From CBINFS01 sp966250015 (GTDB lineage: Bacteria > Bacteroidota > Rhodothermia > Rhodothermales > DASSAV01), in contig CBINFS010000002.1 of the NCBI GenBank assembly GCA_966250015.1, forward strand, positions 186,001-250,000: 64,000 nucleotides of DNA. Reading direction: 5' to 3'. This document shows, in pieces, positions 39,962 to 49,207 of this stretch (within the stretch, counting starts at the first letter, position 1; the number at the start of each line of letters is the position of its first letter). The notes beneath the pieces were generated by a model. The model was not told the origin of the DNA. It was given only the letters and a program-made list of their open reading frames with translations, and did not search any database. The position numbers and the translations under genes were made by a program.

Positions 39962-42406
39962 ATGAAGATCTATCCCCCTTCGGCCGCCGAGAAGCTGGGG
40001 CTCGACGTCATATGGGAGCGGCTCGAATCGTATACCCTGAGCAATCTGGGCCTTAGCCGGTTGAAGAACATACGTCCTGCCGGGAACCTGGTCTGGCTTC
40101 GTGCCGAGCTGGCGAGAGTGGCCGAGCTGCAGGACGCCTTCCGGTTTGACGACCCCGTCCCGCTGAACAACGTGCTCGACGTCCGCGACGTCGTTCAGAG
40201 GGCTGCACCCGAGGGGGCGATGGTTGCTCCGGAAGACCTGCTCGCCGTCCGCCTCGTGCTCACCACGCTTCGCCGATTGCAGGCCTACTTTGAAAATCGC
40301 CGGGAGAAGTACCCGAACCTGTCGGAGGCGGCCGGCCGGATAACGCCGCTACCCGATCTGGAGGCTCAGATCGAACGGGTCGTGGACGACGAAGGAAACC
40401 TCCGGGACGACGCCTCTCCGGAGCTTCGTCGAATCCGGAGGGCGATCGTCCAGCAGGAGGCCAGGCTTCGGGAGGTGCTTCAGCAGGAGCTTCGCCGTGC
40501 CATCGGGCAGGGGCACGCCACCGAGGACCAGCCCACCATGCGTAACGGGCGGATGGTGATCCCCATTCGTGCAGAAGCCCGGAGGAAGGTGCAGGGATTC
40601 GTACAAGACGTGTCTGCGACAGGCCAGACCGTCTACGTGGAGCCGGCTGCATGCCTCGATTTGAACAACGAGGTACGCGAGCTCCACTCCGAGGAACGGC
40701 GTGAGATCGAACGCATCCTTCGGGAGGTCACGTCGGGGTTGAGGCGTCACGTCGAGGAGCTCGGAGAAAACCTTCGTGTGCTCGCCCTGTTCGATCTGTT
40801 ACAGGCGAAGGCGCGGTTGTCCAACGAGCTCGATGCCGTCGTCCCGGAATTGAATGACGCTGGGATCATCGACATCCGCAATGGCCGAAATCCCGTGTTG
40901 GTGCTCCGGTTCGAGCATCTCAAGGGCGAAAACGACGAGCGGCGGGAAGTGGTCCCGCTCGATCTGACGTTGGGCGAGGATTTCCGCACCCTGGTGATCA
41001 CAGGGCCGAATGCCGGCGGAAAGACGGTGGCCATGAAGACCGTCGGACTGTTCGCCATCATGCTTGCGTACGGCCTCCCCATTCCCGTGGACCCCCTGTC
41101 CCGCTTTTCCCTGTTTCAACGGCTGATGGTCGACATCGGCGATCAGCAGTCGATGGAGGAGGACCTCTCGACGTTCAGCTCGCACGTCGCGAACATGAAA
41201 CGGATGATGGAGATGGCCGACGAGTCGACCCTCATTCTGATCGACGAGGCGGGGACCGGCACCGATCCGGCTGAAGGGGGAGCGCTGGCGCAGGCCGTAC
41301 TCGAGCGACTGACGGAGCTCGGTGCCCGTACCATCGCGACGACCCACCATGGGACCCTCAAGGCCTTCGCCCACGAAACGGAGGGCGTCGAAAACGGGTC
41401 GATGCAGTTCGACCAGACTACGCTGAGCCCTACCTACCGCTTTCGCCTGCGCGTTCCGGGCTCCTCATACGCATTCGAGATAGCGGAAAGGATCGGGTTG
41501 CCCAAAGCCGTGCTCAAACGGGCGAGTGAGCTGGCGGGCAGTGAGAAGACCCGCCTCGAAGACCTGATCGCGACGTTCGAGGCTCGAAACCAGGAGCTCG
41601 AAACCCGCCTTCAGGAAGCCGGAAAAATGCTCGACGAGGCTTCGAAAGAGCGGGCGTTGTACGAAGAACGTCTCAGCTCTTTCAGGGAGGAACGGGATCG
41701 GATCCAGCGGGAAGCACTCCTTGAGGCACAGCGGATCATCGAGCAGGCGAACGCCCAGGTCGAGCGGACCATCCGGGAGATCAAGGAAGCCCAGGCTGAG
41801 CGTGAGGCCACCCGATTGGCCCGGACCGAGCTGGAGCGGCTTCGGCACGACATCGAAAAAAGGCGTAAAAAGGTCGATCAAAAGAGACAGGTCAGGCGAA
41901 AGGCTGGCGCACGAACGGAATCCGGTGAAGGCCAGCCTGCACGTGCGGGTGCGATCCAGGTGGGCGATCAGGTGGTGCTCGATGGGGGCAGCACCGTAGC
42001 CGAAGTCCTCGAAATCGATGGAAACGACGTCGCCGTTGCGTTCGACTCGATGCGTATGCGCGTGAAGCTCGATCGGCTTCAGAAAGTTGGCGGGCCGCGC
42101 AGGCAAAAAGTCTCTATCCGGCACGTACAACCTGCAACCGGGTCAAGCCTTTCGGTCCTCACCGCCCGTAGCTCGATCGATCTCCGGGGTAAACGTGTCG
42201 ACGAGGCGCTGGCCGAGGTGGCTCACTTGCTGGACGACGCTGTGGCGCACAATCTCCAACGTGTCGAGATCCTTCATGGCAAAGGGACGGGCGCCCTACG
42301 TCAGTCGATCCACGAGTATCTCTCCAGCCATCCGGACGTTGCTTCCTTTGAGGATGCGCCCTGGGAACAGGGCGGTCCCGGTGTCACCATCGTCAATTTG
42401 AAATGA
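39962..42406 (+). CDS. mutS2: MutS2-type endonuclease/ATPase
   Basis: The 814-residue protein has the MutS ATPase core with Walker A GPNAGGKTVAMKT near residue 348, the STFSSH motif and Walker B LILIDEAGTGTDPAEGG near 427. A coiled-coil region (about 515-660) follows, and a C-terminal Smr nuclease domain with DLRGKRVDEAL and LHGKGTGALR near residues 740-780. It lacks the MutS mismatch-recognition domain. MutS2 is linked to suppressing recombination and, in Bacillus, to ribosome collision rescue; which role applies here is open. Confidence 0.97.
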   Translation: MKIYPPSAAEKLGLDVIWERLESYTLSNLGLSRLKNIRPAGNLVWLRAELARVAELQDAFRFDDPVPLNNVLDVRDVVQRAAPEGAMVAPEDLLAVRLVLTTLRRLQAYFENRREKYPNLSEAAGRITPLPDLEAQIERVVDDEGNLRDDASPELRRIRRAIVQQEARLREVLQQELRRAIGQGHATEDQPTMRNGRMVIPIRAEARRKVQGFVQDVSATGQTVYVEPAACLDLNNEVRELHSEERREIERILREVTSGLRRHVEELGENLRVLALFDLLQAKARLSNELDAVVPELNDAGIIDIRNGRNPVLVLRFEHLKGENDERREVVPLDLTLGEDFRTLVITGPNAGGKTVAMKTVGLFAIMLAYGLPIPVDPLSRFSLFQRLMVDIGDQQSMEEDLSTFSSHVANMKRMMEMADESTLILIDEAGTGTDPAEGGALAQAVLERLTELGARTIATTHHGTLKAFAHETEGVENGSMQFDQTTLSPTYRFRLRVPGSSYAFEIAERIGLPKAVLKRASELAGSEKTRLEDLIATFEARNQELETRLQEAGKMLDEASKERALYEERLSSFREERDRIQREALLEAQRIIEQANAQVERTIREIKEAQAEREATRLARTELERLRHDIEKRRKKVDQKRQVRRKAGARTESGEGQPARAGAIQVGDQVVLDGGSTVAEVLEIDGNDVAVAFDSMRMRVKLDRLQKVGGPRRQKVSIRHVQPATGSSLSVLTARSSIDLRGKRVDEALAEVAHLLDDAVAHNLQRVEILHGKGTGALRQSIHEYLSSHPDVASFEDAPWEQGGPGVTIVNLK

Positions 42407-42459
42407 CTCGCGGTCTTACCCAGCCGCCGAGTCGATCTTCCCAATAGCTGATTCGAACA

Positions 42460-43428
42460 ATGCCCAGAGTTGTCGTAACCCGGCAGGTGCCTGAGGAAGG
42501 GCTTGCGGGGCTTCGCGAGCGATACGACGTGTACGTGCACGAGTCGTCTCCGCACGATCCACCCCTCGACGAATCGAAACTGGCAGAGCTGGTGCACGAT
42601 GCAGATGCGCTCATTTCGATGCTGTCGGACCCGGTGACAGGACGTGTTGTCGAGGCGGCGCCTAGACTGCGTGTCGTGGCGCAATATGCCGTCGGGTTTG
42701 ACAACATCGACCTCGAAGCCGCCAGGCGGCTGGGTATCGTCGTGACGAATACCCCCGACGTGCTGACGGACGCCACGGCGGACTTCGCCTTTACGCTGCT
42801 GCTTGCCGCGGCACGGCGCATCGTCGAAGCCGACCGGTTCGTCCGTGAGGGCAAATTCCGCAGGTGGGAGACGATGCTGCTACTCGGCATGGATCTGAAG
42901 GGCAAGACGCTCGGGATTGTGGGCATGGGGAGGATCGGCCGCGCCATGGCCCGGCGCGCCGTCGGGTTTGGAATGCGGATCGTGTACCACAACCGCCGTC
43001 GCGTGGGCCAGGACATGGAGGAGGAGTTAGGCGCCCGCTACGTTTCGTTCGACGAGCTGCTCGCTGAGAGCGACGTCGTATCGCTCCATTGCCCGTTAAA
43101 CGCCGAAAGTCGGGGCCTTTTTGACGCCGCCGCGTTCCGCCGGATGAGGCCTGGAGCGGTGCTGATCAATACGGCGCGTGGTCCCGTGGTCGACGAGGCG
43201 GCGCTCGTGGAAGCGCTCGAAAGCGGCCACCTCGGTGCCGCCGGTCTCGACGTGTTTGAAAATGAGCCGGCGGTGCATCCAGGGCTCTTGAAGCACCAAC
43301 GGGCCGTGCTGGCGCCCCACATCGCCAGTGCCGCGCTCGAAACCCGCATCAAGATGGCGGAGATGTGCGCCGAAGCCGTCCACGCCGTCCTTTCCGGAGC
43401 ATCGGACGTGCCCTATCGGATCGCCTGA
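42460..43428 (+). CDS. D-2-hydroxyacid dehydrogenase (glyoxylate reductase-like)
   Basis: The 322-residue protein has the NAD(P)-binding motif GMGRIGRAMARR (about 152-163) and the catalytic Arg in INTARGPVVDE, Glu in ENEPAVHPG and His in LAPHIASAA. After the second beta strand it reads YHNRRR, where basic residues often mean NADPH preference. The closest named group is glyoxylate/hydroxypyruvate reductase; the true substrate is not certain. It follows mutS2 by 53 bp and precedes the ABC exporter by about 100 bp. Confidence 0.9.
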   Translation: MPRVVVTRQVPEEGLAGLRERYDVYVHESSPHDPPLDESKLAELVHDADALISMLSDPVTGRVVEAAPRLRVVAQYAVGFDNIDLEAARRLGIVVTNTPDVLTDATADFAFTLLLAAARRIVEADRFVREGKFRRWETMLLLGMDLKGKTLGIVGMGRIGRAMARRAVGFGMRIVYHNRRRVGQDMEEELGARYVSFDELLAESDVVSLHCPLNAESRGLFDAAAFRRMRPGAVLINTARGPVVDEAALVEALESGHLGAAGLDVFENEPAVHPGLLKHQRAVLAPHIASAALETRIKMAEMCAEAVHAVLSGASDVPYRIA

Positions 43429-43529
43429 AGGCTTCGGATTCTCGGGTGCGAAGGATCTGACGCGGCACCGGTGCGTATGTGTCAGACGTGTTTGCGGAAG
43501 AACAGGTTGGATGAGGAAACGGCATCGTC

Positions 43530-45332
43530 ATGCGCCCGCTTTTCAGGCTCAATCACTATTTCTGGGAGTATAAGCGTCTGTTTATCCCGGGCCTCCTCTG
43601 CGCCATGGCCTCGGCGGCGTTTTCGATCGTCGTTCCAATCGTGGTTCGGGAGGCAGTCGACAGCATCCCCCGATTCGTCGCACTTTACGCACTCTTCGAC
43701 GGCTCGGTGGTGCAGCCCTACCTGTACGTCAATTTTTTCGTCGGGCTGCTGATTTTCGCGCTGGTCATCGTCGCGTTGAGCCTCGTCAGCGGCTTCTTTA
43801 CGTTTCTCATGCGGCGGACGCTGGTGGTCGCTTCCCGGCACATCGAGTACGATCTGCGGAACCGCCTGTACGATCACCTGCAACGCCTCTCGCAAAGCTT
43901 CTACCAGAAAATCCCCACCGGAGACGTCATTACGCGGGCGACGAGCGACATCGAGCAGGTCCGGCGATACGTGGGGCCGGCTCTCATGTACGCCGTACGT
44001 GCCATCGTCGTCGTTTTGATGGCGATGACGGTCATGTTCATCATCTCGCCGCGGCTGACGTTGTACGCCCTGATCCCGATGCCGCTGCTGGCGCTTTCGG
44101 TGTTTTTCGTGGCGAGGTTGGTGCATAGCCGGAGCGACGCCATCCAGCAGCAGTACTCCGTGCTGACGAGCCGAGTGCAGGAGGCGCTCGCAGGCATCCG
44201 CGTATTGAAGGCCTACACCCGTGAAGACGCCGAGAGCGCCGCTTTCGACCGCGAGAGCATGATTTATCGCAAGCGCATGATGGATCTGGCGCGCGTCGAT
44301 GCGACCTGGCATCCTGTATTCCTGTTGCTGGTCGGGTTCTCCACCATTCTCGTGATCTGGGTGGGCGGCGGCCTCGTGATGGAGGGCATCATCACGATTG
44401 GTAACATCGCCGAATACATCATTTACGTCGCGCTGATGACCTGGCCGGTTGCGTCTCTTGGTTTTGTGATCAGCATGGTCCAGCGTGCTTCCGCGTCGAT
44501 GATCCGGCTAAACCAGATTCTGGACACGGAGCCGGACATCCTCGACAACGAGCGCACGGACCACTCGATCACGAAGATCGAAGGCCGGATAACGTTCAGG
44601 AACGTCTCGTACCGGTACGGTGACGATTCGAACTGGGCCATTCAGGGGATCGATTTTGACGTCGAAGCGGGGACGACGCTCGCCATCGTCGGACGAACCG
44701 GTTCGGGGAAGAGCACGATCGTGGAGATGATCCCTCGTATCATCGAGCCCACGGAGGGGACGGTGTACATCGACGGGCGAGACGTACGCGAACTTCCGCT
44801 GGTATTGTTGCGGTCTTCGATCGGTTACGTGCCCCAGGACGTGTTTCTGTTCAGCGATACCGTTGCCAACAACATTGCCTTCGGAAGGCTGGACGCCGAT
44901 CCCGCCGACATCGAGCAGGCGGCGCTCGAGGCCGAGCTGCTCGAGAACATCCAGGACTTCCCGGACGGCTTCGATACGACCGTCGGCGAGCGTGGCATTA
45001 CCCTTTCGGGGGGCCAGAAGCAGCGCACGTCGATTGCCAGAGCCCTCATTCGCGACCCGAGGATCCTCATTCTCGACGACGCCCTGTCGGCCGTCGACAC
45101 CAACACGGAACGGAACATTCTCGGGCACCTGCGGCGACACTATGGCCGGCGTACGATCGTGATCGTTAGCCACCGGATCTCGGCCGTGCAGGATGCCGAC
45201 CTGATCCTGGTCCTCGACGAAGGCCGTATCGTCGAGCGCGGACGCCACGACGAGCTGGTGCTGCTGGACGGCCTTTACGCGGGTCTGTATCGGAAACAGT
45301 TGCTGGAACAGGAGATTGCAGCCCTATCCTGA
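43530..45332 (+). CDS. ABC exporter half-transporter A (canonical signature, degenerate Walker B)
   Basis: The 600-residue protein has six membrane helices (about 1-330) and a nucleotide-binding domain with Walker A GRTGSGKST near residue 388 and the canonical signature LSGGQ near 491. The Walker B reads LILDDALSAVD near 511, where Asp replaces the catalytic Glu. This pattern fits one half of a heterodimeric exporter of the TM287/288, LmrCD or YheHI type. The partner is encoded one gene further on, beyond rnz. The substrate is unknown. The rnz gene begins 16 bp after the stop. Confidence 0.95.
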   Translation: MRPLFRLNHYFWEYKRLFIPGLLCAMASAAFSIVVPIVVREAVDSIPRFVALYALFDGSVVQPYLYVNFFVGLLIFALVIVALSLVSGFFTFLMRRTLVVASRHIEYDLRNRLYDHLQRLSQSFYQKIPTGDVITRATSDIEQVRRYVGPALMYAVRAIVVVLMAMTVMFIISPRLTLYALIPMPLLALSVFFVARLVHSRSDAIQQQYSVLTSRVQEALAGIRVLKAYTREDAESAAFDRESMIYRKRMMDLARVDATWHPVFLLLVGFSTILVIWVGGGLVMEGIITIGNIAEYIIYVALMTWPVASLGFVISMVQRASASMIRLNQILDTEPDILDNERTDHSITKIEGRITFRNVSYRYGDDSNWAIQGIDFDVEAGTTLAIVGRTGSGKSTIVEMIPRIIEPTEGTVYIDGRDVRELPLVLLRSSIGYVPQDVFLFSDTVANNIAFGRLDADPADIEQAALEAELLENIQDFPDGFDTTVGERGITLSGGQKQRTSIARALIRDPRILILDDALSAVDTNTERNILGHLRRHYGRRTIVIVSHRISAVQDADLILVLDEGRIVERGRHDELVLLDGLYAGLYRKQLLEQEIAALS

Positions 45333-45348
45333 CATTCCGCCCGGTCTC

Positions 45349-46287
45349 ATGCACGTTATTCCTCTCGGTACCGGTTCGGCCATCCCGACGCGCCATCGAA
45401 ACCTTTCGGCGACGGCGCTTGATAGAGGAGGAGAGGTATTGTTGTTCGACTGTGGGGAAGGGACGCAATTGCAGCTGTTGAAGGCTGGCATCCGGCATTC
45501 CCGGATCTCGGCAATCTTGATCTCACACCTGCACGGCGACCATCTTTACGGCCTGCCCGGGTTGCTTTCCACGATGACGCTTCTGCACCGCGTCGAGCCG
45601 CTGACGATCATAGGCCCCGGGGGCATCGCGGCCTACCTCGACGCCATGCCGGGGTATGCGGAGGACGAACCGCCGGAGTTTCCGATCGAGTTCGTGGAGC
45701 TGCAAGAAGGGTTCGGGCGCAGGATCGTGATCGATAGGCCGGACTACTTTGTCGAAGCTCGTCCGTTGGAGCACCGGATCATTACGGTGGGGTATCGTTT
45801 TCAGGAGAAGGATCAGCCGGGAAACCTGGACGTCGAGCGCGCCAGGGAGCTTGGGGTAACCGACTACGTTCATTATCGTATACTAAAGGAAGGGAAGCCC
45901 GTGGTTCTTGGCAATGACCGGGTGATACAACCGCGCGACGTGCTGGGAGAAGAAAAGCGGGGACGGGTATTTGCGTACATCACCGATACGAGGCCGTGCG
46001 AGGGTGGGCGGCTCCTGGCGCGGGGTGCGGACCTCCTTCAGCACGAGGCTACGTTTTTGCACGACCTGCTTGACCGTGCCCGGGAAACGGGCCACTCGAC
46101 CGCATACGAGGCGGCCGATCTGGCCGCGGAAGCCGGGGTGGGCCGGCTCCTCCTCAGCCATTTCAGCGCCCGTTACCAGGATGCTGCCCCGCTGCTCGAC
46201 GAAGCACGTGCTGTTTTTGAGCGGACCGATGCGGCTGAAGAGCTCGTCCGTTATCCCGTCGAAAAAATGGACGGTTTTTCCGGATAA
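45349..46287 (+). CDS. rnz: Ribonuclease Z
   Basis: The 312-residue metallo-beta-lactamase-fold enzyme cuts the 3' trailer of tRNA precursors. The zinc motif is SHLHGDHLYGLPG (about 60-72), the C-terminal His motif is ETGHSTAYEAADLA, and LLLSHFSARY follows. The middle region with DYVHYRILKEGKPV corresponds to the enzyme's flexible exosite arm. I start it at ATG 45349, after the stop of the ABC half A, giving HVIPLGTGSAIPT. Both tRNA genes in this window lack an encoded CCA, which is the usual RNase Z substrate type. Confidence 0.95.
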   Translation: MHVIPLGTGSAIPTRHRNLSATALDRGGEVLLFDCGEGTQLQLLKAGIRHSRISAILISHLHGDHLYGLPGLLSTMTLLHRVEPLTIIGPGGIAAYLDAMPGYAEDEPPEFPIEFVELQEGFGRRIVIDRPDYFVEARPLEHRIITVGYRFQEKDQPGNLDVERARELGVTDYVHYRILKEGKPVVLGNDRVIQPRDVLGEEKRGRVFAYITDTRPCEGGRLLARGADLLQHEATFLHDLLDRARETGHSTAYEAADLAAEAGVGRLLLSHFSARYQDAAPLLDEARAVFERTDAAEELVRYPVEKMDGFSG

Positions 46288-46316
46288 TCAGGCGAACGAA
46301 AATCAGGATATAACCA

Positions 46317-48131
46317 GTGGCGGCTTCTGATTCAGACAAGAAGGAAGAACTGACTCCAGTATTCGACGGGCACCTCTTCCGGCGCATCATAACCTACCTG
46401 ATGCCTTACAAGCTTTGGGTTGCGATTGCGTTTACGACGGTGATGGCCGCCTCCTTTCTGGGACCGTTGCAACCGAAGCTCGTCCAGGTAGCCATCGACC
46501 AGTACATCGTTCCGGGAGACCTTGGCGGCTTGCGCCAGATGGTACTCCTCCTGGTCGGTATCCTCGTTCTGGAGGGCATCCTGGCTTTCGTCAATGGCTA
46601 TCTGACGCAGTGGATTGGACAGCGCGCCATCTACGACCTCCGAACGGACGTATACCGACACATTCAGCGGCAACCTCTCCGGTTCTTCGACCGGACGCCA
46701 ATAGGGCGCCTGATCACGCGTACCACCAGCGACGTCGAATCGCTGAACGACGTGCTCTCGGCGGGCGTGGTGACGATTCTGGGCGATCTATTCAGGCTCG
46801 TCTTCATCGCCTACTTCATGTTTACGTTGAACGTGTCGCTCGCGCTGGTCACTCTTGCGGTCATGCCGCTTATGATTTGGGCGACGTCCGTTTTCAGGAA
46901 GAAGGTGCGCGAGCAGTACCGAGAGACGCGGAAGCAGGTCGCCCGCCTGAACTCCTTCCTTCAGGAGCACGTGACTGGTATGAGCATCGTGCAGGCGTTC
47001 AACCGGGAGCAGGAGGAGATGCGGCGGTTCGAAGCGATCAACGACGACCACCGGGCCGCCCAGATAAAGACGATCTTCTATTTTGCCCTCTTCTGGCCGG
47101 CCGTCGAGATCATCGCCTCGATCGCGCTCGGCCTCGTGATCTGGTTCGGCGGCCTTCGGGCGATGACGGGAACGCTGACGTTGGGGGTGCTCATCGCGTT
47201 CATCCAGTATGCCCGTCGCTTCTTCGAGCCGATACGGAACCTGTCCGACCAGTTCAACACGCTTCAGAGTGCAATGGCCGGAGCCGAACGGATCTTCGGC
47301 CTACTGGACCACGACCAGGCTCTCCCGCAGTCGCCTAACCCTGTTGAAATAAAAAGCTTCCGGGGCAAGATAGAGTTCAAGAACGTCTGGTTTACCTACG
47401 ACGAGGTTCTGGACGGGGTGAAGGAACCGAACTGGGTCCTGCGGGACGTTTCATTTGTAGCCGAAGCCGGGCAAACCACGGCCATCGTCGGGGCGACAGG
47501 GGCGGGCAAGTCGACGATCATCAACCTCCTGCTGAGGTTCTATGACATCCAGAAGGGTCAGATCCTCGTCGACGGGATCGACATTCGTGAGATGCGACTC
47601 CGCGATCTGCGCCGTCACGTCGGGCTCGTCCTTCAGGACGTGTTTCTCTTTTCCGGCTCTGTCGAACGGAACATCACGCTCGGCGACCCCGAGGTGGATC
47701 GGGAGGCCGTAGTCCGGGCAGCCAGATTGGTGGGGGCAGACCGGTTCATCGAGCGGTTGCCACAGGGGTATCAGCAGGACGTGAGAGAACGTGGCGCCTC
47801 CCTCTCGCACGGGCAGCGGCAGCTGCTCTCGTTCGTACGAGCGCTGGTGTACGATCCGGAGATTCTCGTCCTGGACGAAGCGACGTCGAGCGTCGATACG
47901 GAGACGGAGCACATCATCCAGAACGCGCTCCAGCGGCTGATGGAGGGGCGGACGTCAATCGTGATTGCCCACCGGCTATCGACGATCCAGCACGCCAATC
48001 AGATCCTGGTGATGCACAGGGGGCAGATCAGGGAGCGTGGCACGCACCAGCAGCTCCTCGCCATGGGTGGGCTCTACCGCAAGCTTTACGAGCTCCAGTA
48101 CAAGGACCAGGAACGCGCCAGCGCAGCCTGA
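46317..48131 (+). CDS. ABC exporter half-transporter B (catalytic Glu, degenerate signature)
   Basis: The 604-residue protein has six membrane helices and a nucleotide-binding domain with Walker A GATGAGKST near residue 392. The signature is LSHGQ near 495, with His in place of Gly, and the Walker B is LVLDEATSSVD near 516 with the catalytic Glu present. It is therefore the complement of half A: one full ATP site forms from its Walker motifs and the other half's LSGGQ, and the second site is degenerate. The start is a GTG at 46317, 29 bp after rnz. The gene converges with the CnoX-like gene; only 8 bp separate the stop codons. Confidence 0.95.
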   Translation: MAASDSDKKEELTPVFDGHLFRRIITYLMPYKLWVAIAFTTVMAASFLGPLQPKLVQVAIDQYIVPGDLGGLRQMVLLLVGILVLEGILAFVNGYLTQWIGQRAIYDLRTDVYRHIQRQPLRFFDRTPIGRLITRTTSDVESLNDVLSAGVVTILGDLFRLVFIAYFMFTLNVSLALVTLAVMPLMIWATSVFRKKVREQYRETRKQVARLNSFLQEHVTGMSIVQAFNREQEEMRRFEAINDDHRAAQIKTIFYFALFWPAVEIIASIALGLVIWFGGLRAMTGTLTLGVLIAFIQYARRFFEPIRNLSDQFNTLQSAMAGAERIFGLLDHDQALPQSPNPVEIKSFRGKIEFKNVWFTYDEVLDGVKEPNWVLRDVSFVAEAGQTTAIVGATGAGKSTIINLLLRFYDIQKGQILVDGIDIREMRLRDLRRHVGLVLQDVFLFSGSVERNITLGDPEVDREAVVRAARLVGADRFIERLPQGYQQDVRERGASLSHGQRQLLSFVRALVYDPEILVLDEATSSVDTETEHIIQNALQRLMEGRTSIVIAHRLSTIQHANQILVMHRGQIRERGTHQQLLAMGGLYRKLYELQYKDQERASAA

Positions 48132-48143
48132 GCCGTGGCTCAG
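48128..48143. repeat. Palindrome spanning two convergent stop codons
   Basis: CTGAGCC-GT-GGCTCAG covers the stop codons of both ABC half B (+) and the CnoX-like gene (-). It lacks a T-run on either strand, so it is not a typical terminator, but it could stall or protect both 3' ends. Confidence 0.5.
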
Positions 48144-48958
48144 TAGAGGACCATGTTGAACGTACGGCGATGTTTGAGCGTCGTCGGGTGTTCTTCGCCC
48201 AGGAGGGTAAACAGGGCGATGGAAGCTTTCCGAGCCCCGTCTTCGTCGTAATAACGGTTCGTTTGAATGAGTGAGATGAACCGGTCGAGCGCCCGGTCGT
48301 AGTCGTGACGTACCAGGGCGTTGATGCCTTCCAGGTACGTTTCCTTACCCTTCTCGTCGGGCAGCTTTTCGGGCTCACGATGAAGCCTGGCCAGCCGTGC
48401 GATCGTTTTGACGGCCTCCTCTACCTGGATGAAGCCTGATCCGGCGAATGACGATCCCTCGACGAGGCTTTCTGCCCGTTCGGGATCGCGGAAAACGACA
48501 ATCTGGGCGAGCAATACGCGGGCGAGTGGATTATCCGGCTCCTCTTTGAGCACCTGCTCGAGCAAGCGTTCCGCCAGCTCCATCTCTCCACCGTCCATCG
48601 CAAGCCGGGCCTGTTCGATGCGGCGCTTGTTTTCACTGGGGAGCGCCTTTTCGAGCCACTGCGCCACGGCATATTCCGGAAGCGCGCCCGTAAACTCGTC
48701 GACCACCTCGCCCGCAACGAAGAGCTTGACGGCCGGGATTCCCCGTACCCCGTACTGCATGGATATTTCCGGGTATACGTCCGTGTTGACCTTGGCCAGC
48801 TTCCACTTTCCGTTGCTCTTTTCGGCGAGCCGATCGAGAATCGGGCCAAGCACCCGGCACGGCCCGCACCAGGGCGCCCAGAAATCGACCAGTACGGGCG
48901 TTTTATAGCTCTCTTCGATGACCTCTTGCTGAAAATCCTGTACTTCGACACTCATCAT
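48140..48958 (-). CDS. Thioredoxin-TPR protein (CnoX/YbbN-like)
   Basis: The 272-residue protein has an N-terminal thioredoxin domain with an intact active site APWCGPCRVLGP near residue 30 and the cis-Pro region GIPAVKLF. A helical C-terminal half with TPR-like repeats follows (EQARLAMDGGEMELAERLLE). This is the layout of CnoX/YbbN, a chaperone-linked thioredoxin. E. coli CnoX has lost the redox motif; this protein keeps CGPC and may be an active oxidoreductase as well. A single gene, convergent with the ABC exporter. Confidence 0.9.
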   Translation of the reverse strand: MMSVEVQDFQQEVIEESYKTPVLVDFWAPWCGPCRVLGPILDRLAEKSNGKWKLAKVNTDVYPEISMQYGVRGIPAVKLFVAGEVVDEFTGALPEYAVAQWLEKALPSENKRRIEQARLAMDGGEMELAERLLEQVLKEEPDNPLARVLLAQIVVFRDPERAESLVEGSSFAGSGFIQVEEAVKTIARLARLHREPEKLPDEKGKETYLEGINALVRHDYDRALDRFISLIQTNRYYDEDGARKASIALFTLLGEEHPTTLKHRRTFNMVLY

Positions 48959-49207
48959 CTGAATCCTACTATTTGACGTCTATTAATTCCTCGGCGGTGT
49001 TATACGCAGCATCGGGCAACTGGTTTTCAGGATACCCTGAATTGTTTTATAGCTATAGCATGGCGTTTTTCGCTGGTTGATGGAAAAGAAATAGCGCGTT
49101 TAAAAACCGCGTAATATAACTACGTGGTAGGATACTGTTCGTGCACGTACGAGCGGGGCAATTTGCAGGCGCCACAACAGCACTGACGCAGTATGGCGGC
49201 GCTGGCC
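48959..49207. other. Spacer upstream of the CnoX-like gene
   Basis: About 250 bp holding the upstream region of the CnoX-like gene and the end of the ccmF transcript. I see no gene, no clear terminator and no named element. Confidence 0.5.
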
